A DNA stretch of 64,000 bases from Nocardia paucivorans NBRC 100373 (GCF_000308675.1 NZ_BAGE01000128.1:62001-126000); one strand, 5' to 3'; counted from the stretch's first letter, positions 1 to 9,076 are shown. Notes: generated from the letters alone by a model not told the origin. Program-made: numbers and translations.

Positions 1-321
1 TCCCACAGTGCGGCGGAAACCCTAGCGCTGGTATCGGACCCCACCGAGGACCACGGGGAGACGCACCGCTTCGGCGGTGGGGCGGCCAGTGCCTCGGCGA
101 GGCGGCGGTCGAGCAAGGCCGGATCCGCCGGGGCGCCCACCCGCACCGCCCGTGGCGTGGCCCGCGGTCGCTCCAGCAGGGACGCACTGCGTATCGCGCT
201 GGAATGGGGGGCTGATCGACGCGATCACCGTCGCGACGGAGGGAACACGGATCGGGTGCGGCGACGAACTACCGGGTGCGGCGGGCGGGTTTGCGGAACG
301 ATTTTGTCTTTCTGATGGAAG
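1..321. other. Left-edge stretch, no gene assigned
   Basis: Both strands stay open across much of this stretch. On the plus strand the first frame runs from base 1 to a TGA at 313-315. On the minus strand a frame rich in Ala, Arg and Leu runs from about base 225 off the left edge. Neither has a clear start with a ribosome binding site, and both show the high GC third positions that random frames also show at this GC content. One of them may be the end of a gene that lies left of the window. No family was recognised. Confidence 0.3.
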
Positions 322-1023
322 TCATTGTTCCGCAGTATCTTTCAGGTGTTTGTCGAAGAAGGCGAAGACGCGCCGCCAGGCGTCGCCGGTCGCCTCCTCG
401 TTGTAGCCGAGGCCGGTCACCCGCAGCAGCGGCTCGACGGGCAGCCGGTTGGCGAAGGCATGGGTGACGCCCGGGTAGGTCTTCACATCGTGGTCCACGC
501 CGTAGCGGTCCAGCACCTGCTCCAGCTTGCGGGCACGCCCGATGTTGATCGGGTCCAGCCGGCCGTAGGAGGCGACGATGGGGCAGCTGCCGCGTAGCAT
601 TTCCGCGTAGTCGCCGCGGCTGGTCGGATAGAAGGGGGCGGCGGCATCGAAACCGCGAGGCGCCGTCAAGAGGGCGAATCCGCCGCCCATACAGAAACCG
701 GCCACCGCGACCCGACCCGTGCACGAGGGGTCCTCGCGCAATCGGCGGAGAGCGGCGAGGATATCGCGCACCGCCTTGCCCTCGCCGGTGAACATCAGAT
801 CGCGGAAGACACCGGGGATACAGCGGACCCCGCGGGCGAACAGGTCGGGTGCGATGGCCAGATACCCGTGGTCGGCGAGCATCCGGGTGTTGCGACGGAT
901 ATCGGCGGACAGGCCGACCGCGTCGTGCATCAGGACCACCCCGGGCCACGGCCCGGTGCCCTCCGGGGTTTCCAGCTGGGCCGCGATATCGCCGTCGGGG
1001 GCGGACAACTGGATCATCGTCAT
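322..1023 (-). CDS. Dienelactone hydrolase family protein
   Basis: Alpha/beta hydrolase of the dienelactone hydrolase family, a soluble cytoplasmic enzyme predicted to open lactone or ester substrates. The triad typical of the family is visible with a cysteine nucleophile: Cys111 in GFCMGG, Asp157 in GRLDP and His188 in THAF (numbering from the chosen start). At 233 residues it has the usual family length. I chose the ATG at 1023, preceded by GAAGG about 9 bases upstream; a longer frame reaches a TTG at 1065 and is less likely. The substrate cannot be told from sequence, and nothing next to it belongs to a catechol pathway, so a role in chlorocatechol breakdown should not be assumed. Confidence 0.88.
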   Translation of the reverse strand: MTMIQLSAPDGDIAAQLETPEGTGPWPGVVLMHDAVGLSADIRRNTRMLADHGYLAIAPDLFARGVRCIPGVFRDLMFTGEGKAVRDILAALRRLREDPSCTGRVAVAGFCMGGGFALLTAPRGFDAAAPFYPTSRGDYAEMLRGSCPIVASYGRLDPINIGRARKLEQVLDRYGVDHDVKTYPGVTHAFANRLPVEPLLRVTGLGYNEEATGDAWRRVFAFFDKHLKDTAEQ

Positions 1024-1183
1024 CGCCGGTTCGCCTTCCACTCGGTCCAGGAATCTCGCGGACAACAGCGTCCGAGAAGTCTGTCCGGAAAGTCTAGGCC
1101 GGGACGTTCCTCGGCTGCCGTATTCGACGGGGCGGCGTCGACACCGATCACCGTGTGCTCTCGGTATTTCACCGACCGCGACG

Positions 1184-1215
1184 AAAAACTCCGGCGGCGG
1201 TGTGCCGCGCCGGAG
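1184..1215 (-). terminator. Intrinsic terminator of the PepSY gene
   Basis: Read on the minus strand, a GC-rich stem (CTCCGGC paired with GCCGGAG, continued by CCGC/GCGG around a 4-base loop, one bulged G) is followed directly by five Ts. It lies about 105 bases after the PepSY stop codon and before the dienelactone hydrolase gene, so it should separate the two transcripts. Confidence 0.6.
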
Positions 1216-1320
1216 TCCGATATCGTCGTTTCCCGTCCACCGGCGGTGGCCACCCCCTCGTCATGGTGGCCATCGGGTGAACCTGCCCGCACCACGGAAC
1301 CGGGTGATATCCCGGTCGGC

Positions 1321-1698
1321 TCAGTCGTGGTCGATGGCGCCGAGGACGTCGCCGGTGTTCGCGTCGATGGTCACCTCGTACTCCACCCCGGTAGGAGATA
1401 CCACTTCCACCTCCCACACCGGGGTGCGGTCTTCGGTGTCGAACTCGGCCGAGACCGCCGTACTGCCCGGAACCGCCGCCACCGCGGCGTCCATGGCCTG
1501 CTGCCGGTCGATACCGGGGTCGGCGACCAACAACCACTCGCCGATCGGCCGGTCGAGCGCGACGGCGCCGCTGTGCGGTTCGTCGCCGAGGGCGATTGTG
1601 GCGACGCCGATACCGGCGCCGGCCACGACGGCTGCGACCACGGCGCCGACGAGAAGCCAACGAAGCCCGGCGACCGCCTGACGGAAAATACTTGCCAT
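1321..1698 (-). CDS. PepSY domain membrane-anchored protein
   Basis: Small protein of 125 residues with one hydrophobic segment near the N-terminus (about residues 12-38, Ala/Val-rich), then an exported C-terminal PepSY-type domain. That domain begins near DRQQAMDAAVAAVPG and ends with the typical strand pattern VWEVEVV...EYEVTIDANTGDVLG. The start is the ATG at 1698 because AGGAGG sits 7 bases upstream. PepSY proteins often inhibit proteases or modulate envelope sensors. It is transcribed away from the response regulator and kinase genes, an arrangement common in actinobacteria and suggesting it is a target or accessory of that two-component system (inference). A terminator follows the gene. 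Confidence 0.85.
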   Translation of the reverse strand: MASIFRQAVAGLRWLLVGAVVAAVVAGAGIGVATIALGDEPHSGAVALDRPIGEWLLVADPGIDRQQAMDAAVAAVPGSTAVSAEFDTEDRTPVWEVEVVSPTGVEYEVTIDANTGDVLGAIDHD

Positions 1699-1758
1699 GG
1701 TGAAACCTCCTGTGAGGGTGTGCGTCCCGAATGTGGCCACCACTGTGGCAGGGCGAAG

Positions 1759-1795
1759 CTGAAGGCGACCTGAAGTCACCTGAAGAACGTTTCAG
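1759..1795 (+). promoter_or_regulatory. CTGAAG direct repeats, likely response-regulator site
   Basis: Three exact CTGAAG hexamers begin at 1759, 1770 and 1780, spaced 11 and 10 bases (one DNA turn), and an inverted copy TTTCAG follows at 1790-1795. Direct repeats with one-turn spacing are how OmpR/PhoB-type regulators bind as tandem dimers. The array lies between the divergent PepSY and response regulator genes, 23-59 bases before the regulator start, so autoregulation and control of the PepSY gene are both plausible. Confidence 0.55.
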
Positions 1796-1817
1796 CAAGG
1801 TTTGACACCCTGGAGGG

Positions 1818-2495
1818 ATGCGTCTGCTGATCGTGGAGGATGAGAAGCGTCTTGCGCTCGCGCTGGCGAAAGGCTTGACCGCCGAGGGTTTCGCCGTGGA
1901 CGTCGTGCACGACGGTCTCGAGGGCCTGCATCGGGCCACCGAGGACGACTACGACCTGATCATTCTCGACATCATGTTGCCCGGGATGAACGGCTACCGG
2001 GTGTGCGCCGCCCTGCGGGCCGCCGGTCGGGAGATGCCGGTGCTGATGCTCACCGCCAAGGATGGGGAATACGACGAGGCCGAAGGCCTGGACACCGGCG
2101 CCGACGACTACATCTGCAAGCCGTTCTCGTATGTGGTGCTGCTCGCGCGTATCCGCGCCCTGCTTCGTCGGCGTACTCGTGGTGGTACGCCGGTGCTGCG
2201 CGTCGGTGATCTCGTCGTGGACCCGGGCAGCCACACGTGTCGTCGCGGCGATCGGGAGATCACACTCACCGCCAAGGAATTCGCGGTGCTGGAGCACCTG
2301 GCCGTGCGAGCGGGTGAGGTGGTCTCCAAAAGCGATATCCTGCAACATGTTTGGGACTTCGCCTACGATGGTGATCCGAATATCGTCGAGGTGTACATCA
2401 GCGCCCTGCGCCGCAAGATCGACGCGCCCTTCGGATGCCGAACCATCCTGACGGTTCGCGGCGCGGGCTACCGATTGGCGGCCGATCGTGGCTGA
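1818..2495 (+). CDS. OmpR/PhoB family response regulator
   Basis: 225-residue DNA-binding response regulator. The receiver domain occupies residues 1-120, with acidic pocket residues near Glu7-Asp8, phosphoacceptor Asp51 in LDIMLPGMNGY, the conserved Thr79 region (LMLTAK) and Lys101 in CKPF. A winged-helix output domain follows (residues 130-222), with the typical VYISALRRKID recognition region and a RGAGYRL wing. It overlaps the kinase gene by 8 bases, so the two are translated together. The ATG at 1818 follows GGAGGG. It probably binds the CTGAAG repeats just upstream. The environmental signal is unknown. Confidence 0.95.
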   Translation: MRLLIVEDEKRLALALAKGLTAEGFAVDVVHDGLEGLHRATEDDYDLIILDIMLPGMNGYRVCAALRAAGREMPVLMLTAKDGEYDEAEGLDTGADDYICKPFSYVVLLARIRALLRRRTRGGTPVLRVGDLVVDPGSHTCRRGDREITLTAKEFAVLEHLAVRAGEVVSKSDILQHVWDFAYDGDPNIVEVYISALRRKIDAPFGCRTILTVRGAGYRLAADRG

Positions 2496-4086
2496 GCGGA
2501 CACGCGGTAGGGGAGCGTGGTGGAGTTCGGTTCGGGCGCGCACCACAACGGCGGCCACGGTTGTCGTCGCGGTGGCATTGACGGCCACCGGGCTGATCGT
2601 GCTCACGGCGCTGCGCGACAATCTGGTCGAGAGCGCGAGCATGCAGGCGGAGAAAACCGCCCACGATATCGCCACCCAACTCGAAGCGGGAACCGACCTC
2701 GCGCAGCTGCGGCTGCCCGACCCCGATGACGAGCCGGTCCAGGTCGTTTCGATCGATGGGCAGGTTCTGGCTGCCGAGAGTGATCTGCGCGGTCGAGGCC
2801 CGATGGCGGATTTCGGACCGTACTCGACCGCGGCGGCCCATGGAGAGGCCGCGGCCGGCCGGGACGATGACGAAGCAGAAGAGGACGACGACGATGACGA
2901 CGAGGACGATGACGACGAGGACGATGACGACGAGGACGGCACCGAGGAGGACTCGGCAGGCGTTGTGGCCGGAAACGGTACGGATATCGGCGCGAACGCT
3001 TCCGCGCGGTCGTTGATCGGCCGGTCGGTCGTCACCAACGTCACGCCCGTCACCACCGACGCGGTATTCGGTGATGTGCGGTTGACCGTGGGTGATAGCG
3101 GTCCTGACAATTTCCGGGTCGCCGCGCTCGCGGCCTCTGCTCCCGACGGACAACCGGTCACCATCTACGCGGGTGCGTCCTTGGACACCGCCGACAGCGC
3201 GCTCGCCGATGTGCGGCGGGCCATGCTGATCGGCCTACCGTTGCTACTGGCCGTGGTCGCCGTGGTGACCTGGCTGGTCACCCGCCGCGCGCTGCGTCCC
3301 GTGGAGGCCATCCGGTCCGAGCTCGCCGAGATCATGCACGGGGACCTGTCCCGACGCGTCCCCGAACCGGCCTCCCGCGACGAGATCGCCCGACTCGCCG
3401 CCACCACCAACGACACCCTCGCGGCATTGGAGGAATCCTCGGAACGGCAACGCCGGTTCATCGCCGACGCCGCCCACGAGCTGCGCAGCCCCATTGCCAG
3501 TTTGCGCACCCAACTCGAGGTGGCCCAGGCCCATCCGGAGCTGCTCGAGCTGGACGGGCTGCTCGGGGACACCGTGCGGTTGGAACATCTCGCGGCCGAC
3601 CTGCTGCTTCTGGCCCGACTCGACGCGGGCGAACAGCCCCGGTCGGACCAGGTGGACCTGGTGGAACTGATCGCCGACGAGCTGGCGCATCGCGTGGGTG
3701 ATCGCATCCCGGTCACCACGGCACTGCCCGACGAACAGGTGATGGTGACCGGAAGCCGCGCTCAACTCGCCCGCGTCCTGGGCAATCTCATCGACAATGC
3801 GCAACGTCATGCCGCGACGACGGTGCGGGTGGCGCTCGAGCACACGGCCGGTACGGTCGTTGTCGAGGTCGTCGACGACGGACCCGGGGTGCCGGAAGGC
3901 GATCGGGAACGGATCTTCCAGCGTTTCGTCCGCCTCGACGATGCCCGCAGCAGGGACGAGGGCGGTGCCGGTCTCGGCCTTGCCATCGTGCGTGATGTGG
4001 TCGAACGCCACGACGGCACCATTCGGGTCGACGCAGACGCATCCGGTGGTGCACGCTTCATCGTCGAACTCCCGCCGGCACGGTGA
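2488..4086 (+). CDS. Sensor histidine kinase with poly-Asp sensor insert
   Basis: 532-residue membrane histidine kinase, partner of the upstream regulator (8-base overlap, GTG start). Order: TM1 (about 20-42), extracytoplasmic sensor (43-245), TM2 (246-266), HAMP (to about 318), HisKA with phospho-His330 in ADAAHELRSPI, then HATPase with LGNLIDNAQRH, DDGPGVPEGD and GAGLGLAI boxes. The sensor contains an uninterrupted acidic tract at residues 126-155, almost all Asp/Glu, part of it encoded by a perfect 15-base tandem repeat. Acidic sensor patches in kinases such as PhoQ bind divalent cations or cationic peptides, so a metal or cationic-ligand sensor is a reasonable inference, not proven. Confidence 0.93.
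   Translation: MAERTRGRGAWWSSVRARTTTAATVVVAVALTATGLIVLTALRDNLVESASMQAEKTAHDIATQLEAGTDLAQLRLPDPDDEPVQVVSIDGQVLAAESDLRGRGPMADFGPYSTAAAHGEAAAGRDDDEAEEDDDDDDEDDDDEDDDDEDGTEEDSAGVVAGNGTDIGANASARSLIGRSVVTNVTPVTTDAVFGDVRLTVGDSGPDNFRVAALAASAPDGQPVTIYAGASLDTADSALADVRRAMLIGLPLLLAVVAVVTWLVTRRALRPVEAIRSELAEIMHGDLSRRVPEPASRDEIARLAATTNDTLAALEESSERQRRFIADAAHELRSPIASLRTQLEVAQAHPELLELDGLLGDTVRLEHLAADLLLLARLDAGEQPRSDQVDLVELIADELAHRVGDRIPVTTALPDEQVMVTGSRAQLARVLGNLIDNAQRHAATTVRVALEHTAGTVVVEVVDDGPGVPEGDRERIFQRFVRLDDARSRDEGGAGLGLAIVRDVVERHDGTIRVDADASGGARFIVELPPAR
2893..2937 (+). repeat. 15-base tandem repeat, three copies, in kinase sensor
   Basis: Three perfect copies of GATGACGACGAGGAC, each coding Asp-Asp-Asp-Glu-Asp, within the poly-acidic tract of the kinase. 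The unit is a whole number of codons, so slippage would change tract length without breaking the frame. Confidence 0.9.
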
Positions 4087-4231
4087 TCCGGACCGAGCTA
4101 CCACCCGGAGCTTCGCCGGTTCGTGCATTGCACCCGATTCGGCGGCTCTGCGGTAGTAGGCTGTGCGTTCGGCGCCCGAGGGCGCGTTCGACGAACATCG
4201 GTGGGGGGACGGCATCGACCAGGGGCTCGCT

Positions 4232-4948
4232 ATGGAAACTCGAACGGACGAGATCGCCGACGGGATCTATCGGTTCTCCACCTTCGTCCCCGAGGTGGGA
4301 CCCACAGGGTTCACCTTCAACCAGTTCTTCGTCGACGCCGAGGAGCCGTTGCTGTTCCATGCCGGAATGCGGTGGCTGTTCCCCGCGGTGTCGGAGGCGA
4401 TAGCGCGTATCAGACCGGTCGAGCAGCTGCGATGGCTCACCTTCGGCCATGTGGAGGCCGACGAATGCGGGGCGATGAACCTGTTTCTGGCCGCCGCGCC
4501 CAACGCCCAGGTGGCACATGGGGTGGTGGGGTGTGAGGTCTCGCTCGACGATCTGGCCGACCGGCGGCCTCGGCGGTTGGCCGATGGCGAGGTGCTCGAT
4601 CTCGGCGGTCGTCGAGTGCGGCATCTGGACACTCCGCACGCCCCGCACAACTGGGAGGCGCGGGTGTTGTACGAGGAAACCACCGGGGTGCTGTTCTGCG
4701 GCGACCTGATGACACAGCTCGGCAACGGTCCGGCGTTGACCGAGACCGATCTCGTGGAACCCGCGATCCTCGCCGAGGATGTTTTCCACCAGACATCGTT
4801 GGGGCCGGCCGTACCCGCGACGCTGCGTCGACTCGCGGAGCTGCGGCCGACCACGCTGGCCATCATGCACGGTTCCAGTTTCACCGGCGACGGCGCCGCG
4901 GCGTTGCGCGATCTCGCCACCGCCTACGAGGAACGGTTGACCGCCTGA
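4232..4948 (+). CDS. MBL-fold hydrolase, oxygen-binding diiron (ODP) type
   Basis: 238-residue metallo-beta-lactamase fold protein. The first metal motif is HVEADE, that is H-x-E-x-D, the signature of the diiron core of flavodiiron proteins and not the H-x-H-x-D-H of zinc hydrolases. Further ligands are likely in HAPHNWEA, CGDLM and MHGSS. There is no flavodoxin domain. ODP proteins act as O2 or redox sensors or reductases, so an oxygen-linked function is likelier than beta-lactam or thioester hydrolysis. The start is the ATG at 4232, with AGGGG 8 bases upstream; the frame extends further up but without a ribosome binding site. Confidence 0.82.
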   Translation: METRTDEIADGIYRFSTFVPEVGPTGFTFNQFFVDAEEPLLFHAGMRWLFPAVSEAIARIRPVEQLRWLTFGHVEADECGAMNLFLAAAPNAQVAHGVVGCEVSLDDLADRRPRRLADGEVLDLGGRRVRHLDTPHAPHNWEARVLYEETTGVLFCGDLMTQLGNGPALTETDLVEPAILAEDVFHQTSLGPAVPATLRRLAELRPTTLAIMHGSSFTGDGAAALRDLATAYEERLTA

Positions 4949-5085
4949 CCGCGGCGCCGCGGCCCATCACCGTATCGCCGGTCTTCCCGTGGGCTGGGAT
5001 GGTCCGGAGCCGCATGCTCGTAACATCACCTGTCGAAGCATGACGGACCGATTGGTCTGCATCGGCGGAACGGAATCGAGGCGCG

Positions 5086-6111
5086 GTGGGCGAGAAGAAC
5101 CGGCAATGGGTATTGGCGCGACGACCGGTGGGCAACCGATACGCGGACGCGGTGGAACTGCGGGAGGGGGAAACATCGGAGCTGAACGCCGGTGATGTCC
5201 TGATTCGTAATATCTATTTCTCCCTCGACGCCGGCACCCGCATGTGGATGGGGCCGCGCGAGGACTCGTATTCGCCTCCCACGCCTCTGGGTTCACCGGT
5301 TATCAGTACTGTGCTCGGCACGGTGGTGGACTCCCGGCACCCCGACTATCGCGCGGGCGATCTGGTCCGGGCATATGGACAGTGGGCGGATTTCTCGATA
5401 TCGCGCCCCGACGAGGTGTATGTCGAGCGGGTCTCCCGGACCCTCGACGATCCGCGTCAGCACCTGGGCGTGTTCGGCGCGAACGGCTGGACCGCCTATC
5501 TGGGAGTGCTCGAATACGGCGAGGCCCGACCGGGCGACACCTTCGTCGTCTCGGCGGCGTCGGGGGTCACCGGGGCACTGGCCGGGCAGATCGCCAAATT
5601 GCACGGCTGCCGGGTCGTCGGCATCACCGGCTCCCCGGAGAAATGCGCATGGCTCACCGACGAACTCGGGTTCGACGCGGCCATCGACCGCCGGACCGGT
5701 GATCTACCGCAGGCGTTGCGCGCCGCCTGCCCGGACGGAGTGGATGTCTACTTCGACAATGTCGGTGGCAGCGTGCTCGACGATGTGCTGGGACAGATGG
5801 CTCTGTTCGGCCGGGTCGCCGTCTGTGGTCTGCTGGTGCACTACGACCGCGACGAACCCGCGCCCGGGCCGCGCCGTTTCGATCAGATCCTGATGAAACG
5901 ACTCACCATGCGTGGATTCTTCTCCCCGGACTTCTACCATCGCGGACCGGACCTCAATCGCCGGATGCGCCCCTGGTACGACCAGGGCGAACTGCGGATG
6001 GAATTCGATGTGACCCAAGGGCTGGAGAACACCCTCGACGCCTATGCGCGACTGTTCACCGGCGAGAAGGTGGGCAAGGCGCTGGTCCAGGTCGGCGAAC
6101 TCGACGACTGA
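5086..6111 (+). CDS. NADP-dependent oxidoreductase, MDR family
   Basis: 341-residue medium-chain dehydrogenase/reductase of the leukotriene B4 dehydrogenase / curcumin reductase branch. The nucleotide-binding region reads SAASGVTGALAGQIAK, and a DVYFDNVGG motif typical of the branch follows. There are no zinc-binding cysteines. It would reduce an activated double bond of an enone using NADPH in the cytoplasm. Translation probably starts at the GTG at 5086 after GAGGCG. It is monocistronic, with MBL and HAD genes on the same strand at short distance but no overlap. Confidence 0.88.
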   Translation: MGEKNRQWVLARRPVGNRYADAVELREGETSELNAGDVLIRNIYFSLDAGTRMWMGPREDSYSPPTPLGSPVISTVLGTVVDSRHPDYRAGDLVRAYGQWADFSISRPDEVYVERVSRTLDDPRQHLGVFGANGWTAYLGVLEYGEARPGDTFVVSAASGVTGALAGQIAKLHGCRVVGITGSPEKCAWLTDELGFDAAIDRRTGDLPQALRAACPDGVDVYFDNVGGSVLDDVLGQMALFGRVAVCGLLVHYDRDEPAPGPRRFDQILMKRLTMRGFFSPDFYHRGPDLNRRMRPWYDQGELRMEFDVTQGLENTLDAYARLFTGEKVGKALVQVGELDD

Positions 6112-6165
6112 CCGCCCCGCCCACGGGTCCCGATTGGGCGCCGGGCGGGCGGGTAATCGGCGATC

Positions 6166-6846
6166 ATGCCCGACATCGATCACCTGGGTGCGGTGCTGTT
6201 CGATATCGACGGCACCCTCGTCGACTCCAACTATCTGCACGTCCACGCCTGGTCCCGAGCCTTCCACGAGGTCGGTGCGGCGGTGGATGCCTGGCGGGTG
6301 CACCGCTGTGTGGGTATGGACGGGTCACTGTTGGTGGACACGTTGCTCCCGGACGCCGATGAGGAGACCGCACAGCGGGCGAAGGACCTGCACCTGCGCT
6401 ACTACCTGGATTCCCGCCCGCTCATGCGGCGCATCACCGGAGCCCGGGAACTGCTCGACCGTGTGGCCGAGAGCGGGTTGACGGTGGTGTTGGCGACCTC
6501 CGCCCCGCAGGACGAACTCGTCGTTCTGCGGGAGGTCCTCGGCGGTGCGGAGGTGGTGTCGGCGCAGACCTCCGGCGAGGATGTCGAAACGGCCAAACCA
6601 CGGCCCGATATCGTGCGTATCGCCCTGGACCGCTCCGGTGCCGGGGCCACCGAGGCGATTTTCGTCGGCGACACCGTATGGGACGCCGAGGCGTGCCGAC
6701 GCGCCGGGGTGCCTTTCCTCGGGTTCCGCTGCGGTGGGGTCGGCGAGGCGGAACTACGTGATGCGGGTGCGCGGGCGGTCTACGCGGATCCCGCCGAGCT
6801 GCTCGCCCGGTTCGACGACAGTCCGATCGCCGAGCTGATCCGGTGA
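6166..6846 (+). CDS. HAD family hydrolase (phosphatase-like)
   Basis: 226-residue haloacid dehalogenase superfamily protein with a helical cap of the phosphoglycolate phosphatase type. Motif I is FDIDGTLVDS, the motif II threonine lies in LATSAPQ, the motif III lysine in AKPRPD, and motif IV reads FVGDTVWD. It should hydrolyse a small phosphorylated metabolite through an aspartyl-phosphate intermediate. The start ATG at 6166 follows GGGCGGG. The family cannot be narrowed to one substrate. Confidence 0.9.
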   Translation: MPDIDHLGAVLFDIDGTLVDSNYLHVHAWSRAFHEVGAAVDAWRVHRCVGMDGSLLVDTLLPDADEETAQRAKDLHLRYYLDSRPLMRRITGARELLDRVAESGLTVVLATSAPQDELVVLREVLGGAEVVSAQTSGEDVETAKPRPDIVRIALDRSGAGATEAIFVGDTVWDAEACRRAGVPFLGFRCGGVGEAELRDAGARAVYADPAELLARFDDSPIAELIR

Positions 6847-6886
6847 CTCCGCCTGTCGGTTCCGTGGTTGTCGACGCGGCGGGAGG

Positions 6887-8605
6887 ATGATGGACGGCGT
6901 GCCGCACGAGCCGAGCTCTCCGAATATGAAACCGCGTAGCCGTGACGTCACCGACGGCCTGGAGAAGACCGCGGCGCGGGGTATGTTGCGTGCGGTCGGG
7001 ATGGGAGACGACGACTGGTCCAAACCCCAGATCGGTGTGGCGTCCTCGTGGAACGAGATCACCCCCTGCAATCTGTCGCTCGATCGCTTGGCCCGCGGCT
7101 GCAAGGACGGGGTGTTCGCCGCCGGTGGGTTCCCCATGCAGTTCGGCACCATCTCGGTCTCCGACGGTATCTCGATGGGACACGAGGGCATGCACTTCTC
7201 CCTGGTCTCGCGGGAGGTGATCGCCGACAGCGTGGAGACCGTGATGCAGGCCGAACGGCTCGACGGCGCGGTGCTGCTCGCCGGCTGCGACAAATCCCTG
7301 CCCGGGATGCTGATGGCGGCCGCTCGGCTGAATCTGGCGAGCGTATTCCTCTATGCCGGTTCCATCCTGCCGGGTCGCGCGACACTGTCCGACGGCAGTG
7401 AACGCGAGGTGACCATTATCGACGCCTTCGAAGCGGTGGGGGCCTGCGCGCGGGGTCTGATGAGCCGGGCGGATGTCGACGCCATCGAGCGGGCCATCTG
7501 CCCTGGTGAGGGCGCGTGCGGCGGTATGTACACCGCCAATACGATGGCGAGTGCGGCCGAGGCGCTGGGCATGTCGCTGCCCGGCAGCGCGGCGCCACCG
7601 GCCACGGACCGGCGTCGCGACGGGTACGCCCGCCGCAGCGGTCACGCGGTGGTCGAACTGATCCGGCGCGGCATCACCCCCTCCGACATTCTCACCCTCG
7701 AGGCATTCGAGAACGCCATCGCGGTGGTGATGGCCTTCGGCGGGTCCACCAATGCCGTATTGCATCTGTTGGCGATCGCGCACGAGGTCGGTGTGCCGCT
7801 GAGTTTGGACGATTTCGCGCGGGTGGGGCGGCGGGTGCCGCATCTGGCCGATGTCAAACCGTTCGGGCGGCACGTGATGACCGATATCGATCGGGTGGGT
7901 GGTGTTCCGGTGGTGATGAAGACATTGCTCGACGCCGGGCTACTGCACGGCGACTGTCTCACCGTGACCGGCCGGACCGTCGCCGAGAACCTGGCCGATA
8001 TCGCGCCGCCGGACCCGGACGGCGCGGTGGTGCGCGCCCTGTCCGAACCGATCCACCCGACCGGCGGTATCACCATCCTGCACGGTTCGTTGGCGCCCGA
8101 GGGCGCCGTGGTCAAATCGGCGGGTTTCGAATCCGATGTCTTCGAGGGCACCGCACGGGTTTTCGACCGCGAGCGGGCCGCAATGGACGCCTTGGAGGAC
8201 GGAACGATCTCGGCGGGCGATGCAGTGGTCATCCGCTACGAGGGGCCCAAGGGCGGTCCGGGTATGCGGGAGATGCTCGCGATCACCGGCGCCATCAAGG
8301 GCGCCGGGCTCGGCAGGAACGTCCTGCTGCTCACCGATGGGCGGTTCTCCGGCGGCACCACCGGTCTGTGTGTCGGCCATGTGGCGCCGGAAGCGGTTGA
8401 CGCCGGCCCCATCGCGTTCGTTCGGGACGGCGATCGCATTCGTCTCGACGTGAGCGCCGGCACCCTCGAGCTACTGGTCGATCCGGCCGAACTCGCCGCC
8501 CGTCGCGACGGTTGGGCGCCCCTGCCGCCCCGGTACACCCGCGGGGTGCTCGCGAAGTATCAGCGGCTGGTGGGTTCGGCCTCCGGCGGCGCGGTCTGCG
8601 ATTGA
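6887..8605 (+). CDS. ilvD: Dihydroxy-acid dehydratase
   Basis: Iron-sulfur dehydratase converting 2,3-dihydroxy-isovalerate and its ethyl homologue to the keto acids of valine and isoleucine synthesis. Cluster cysteines lie in ITPCN, GCDKSLPGM and EGACGGMYTANTM. The C-terminal region LLTDGRFSGGTTGLCVGH is diagnostic of the IlvD/Edd family. Length is 572 residues from the ATG at 6887, within family range. GGGAGG abuts this ATG, so the GTG at 6899 or the ATG at 6926 could be the true start. No other branched-chain gene is nearby. Sugar-acid dehydratases share the fold, but the N-terminal DVTDG...ARGMLRAVGM pattern favours IlvD. Confidence 0.9.
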   Translation: MMDGVPHEPSSPNMKPRSRDVTDGLEKTAARGMLRAVGMGDDDWSKPQIGVASSWNEITPCNLSLDRLARGCKDGVFAAGGFPMQFGTISVSDGISMGHEGMHFSLVSREVIADSVETVMQAERLDGAVLLAGCDKSLPGMLMAAARLNLASVFLYAGSILPGRATLSDGSEREVTIIDAFEAVGACARGLMSRADVDAIERAICPGEGACGGMYTANTMASAAEALGMSLPGSAAPPATDRRRDGYARRSGHAVVELIRRGITPSDILTLEAFENAIAVVMAFGGSTNAVLHLLAIAHEVGVPLSLDDFARVGRRVPHLADVKPFGRHVMTDIDRVGGVPVVMKTLLDAGLLHGDCLTVTGRTVAENLADIAPPDPDGAVVRALSEPIHPTGGITILHGSLAPEGAVVKSAGFESDVFEGTARVFDRERAAMDALEDGTISAGDAVVIRYEGPKGGPGMREMLAITGAIKGAGLGRNVLLLTDGRFSGGTTGLCVGHVAPEAVDAGPIAFVRDGDRIRLDVSAGTLELLVDPAELAARRDGWAPLPPRYTRGVLAKYQRLVGSASGGAVCD

Positions 8606-8668
8606 ACGCGGCCCCCGGCACGGGCGTTCGGGCGCACCCGAGAGGGCGGGAACCCGGGTATCGGCGCG

Positions 8669-9076
8669 CTATTCGGTTCGGTCGAGGTCGATGCGGATGG
8701 TGAGCAGATCGGTGCCCAGCATTCTGACCAGGCTGCTGTTGATCCGAGGCAGCCGGCGCAGGCGGGCGCGGGCGTCGTCGTCGGGTAGTAGGTGCGCGGT
8801 CCCGGTGTACCAGCGGGAACGGACCTGTAGGCGCACCCGGGGATCGGCCTGGATATTGCGGACGTAGTTCGAGGTGCCGCTGTTGCTGACCATCCAGAAC
8901 GTGGTGCCGACCAAGCGGCCCCCGATCGGTATGCGTCGCGGGAGACCGGTGCGGCGGCCGGTGGTCTCGAGCAATGCCTGCCCGGGGATATGGCCGGCGA
9001 GACGGCGCATCAGGGGATTGGCGATATATCGGTGGAACCAGGTCACTCGGTGTTGTTTGGCGGTCGTGGAAGTCAT
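8669..9076 (-). CDS. F420-dependent nitroreductase family protein
   Basis: 135-residue split-barrel protein of the deazaflavin-dependent nitroreductase (Ddn/Rv3547) family, found in actinobacteria that make coenzyme F420. Visible family features are the GRRTGLPRRIP segment, then VSNSGTSNYVRNIQADPRVRLQV, of which the NYVRNIQADP part contacts the deazaflavin. Such enzymes reduce quinones or nitro compounds with F420H2, often as redox-stress protection. The start ATG at 9076 follows AAGGTGGTG. It is divergent from a TetR gene, with a near-ideal operator in between, so TetR repression is likely. Confidence 0.88.
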   Translation of the reverse strand: MTSTTAKQHRVTWFHRYIANPLMRRLAGHIPGQALLETTGRRTGLPRRIPIGGRLVGTTFWMVSNSGTSNYVRNIQADPRVRLQVRSRWYTGTAHLLPDDDARARLRRLPRINSSLVRMLGTDLLTIRIDLDRTE

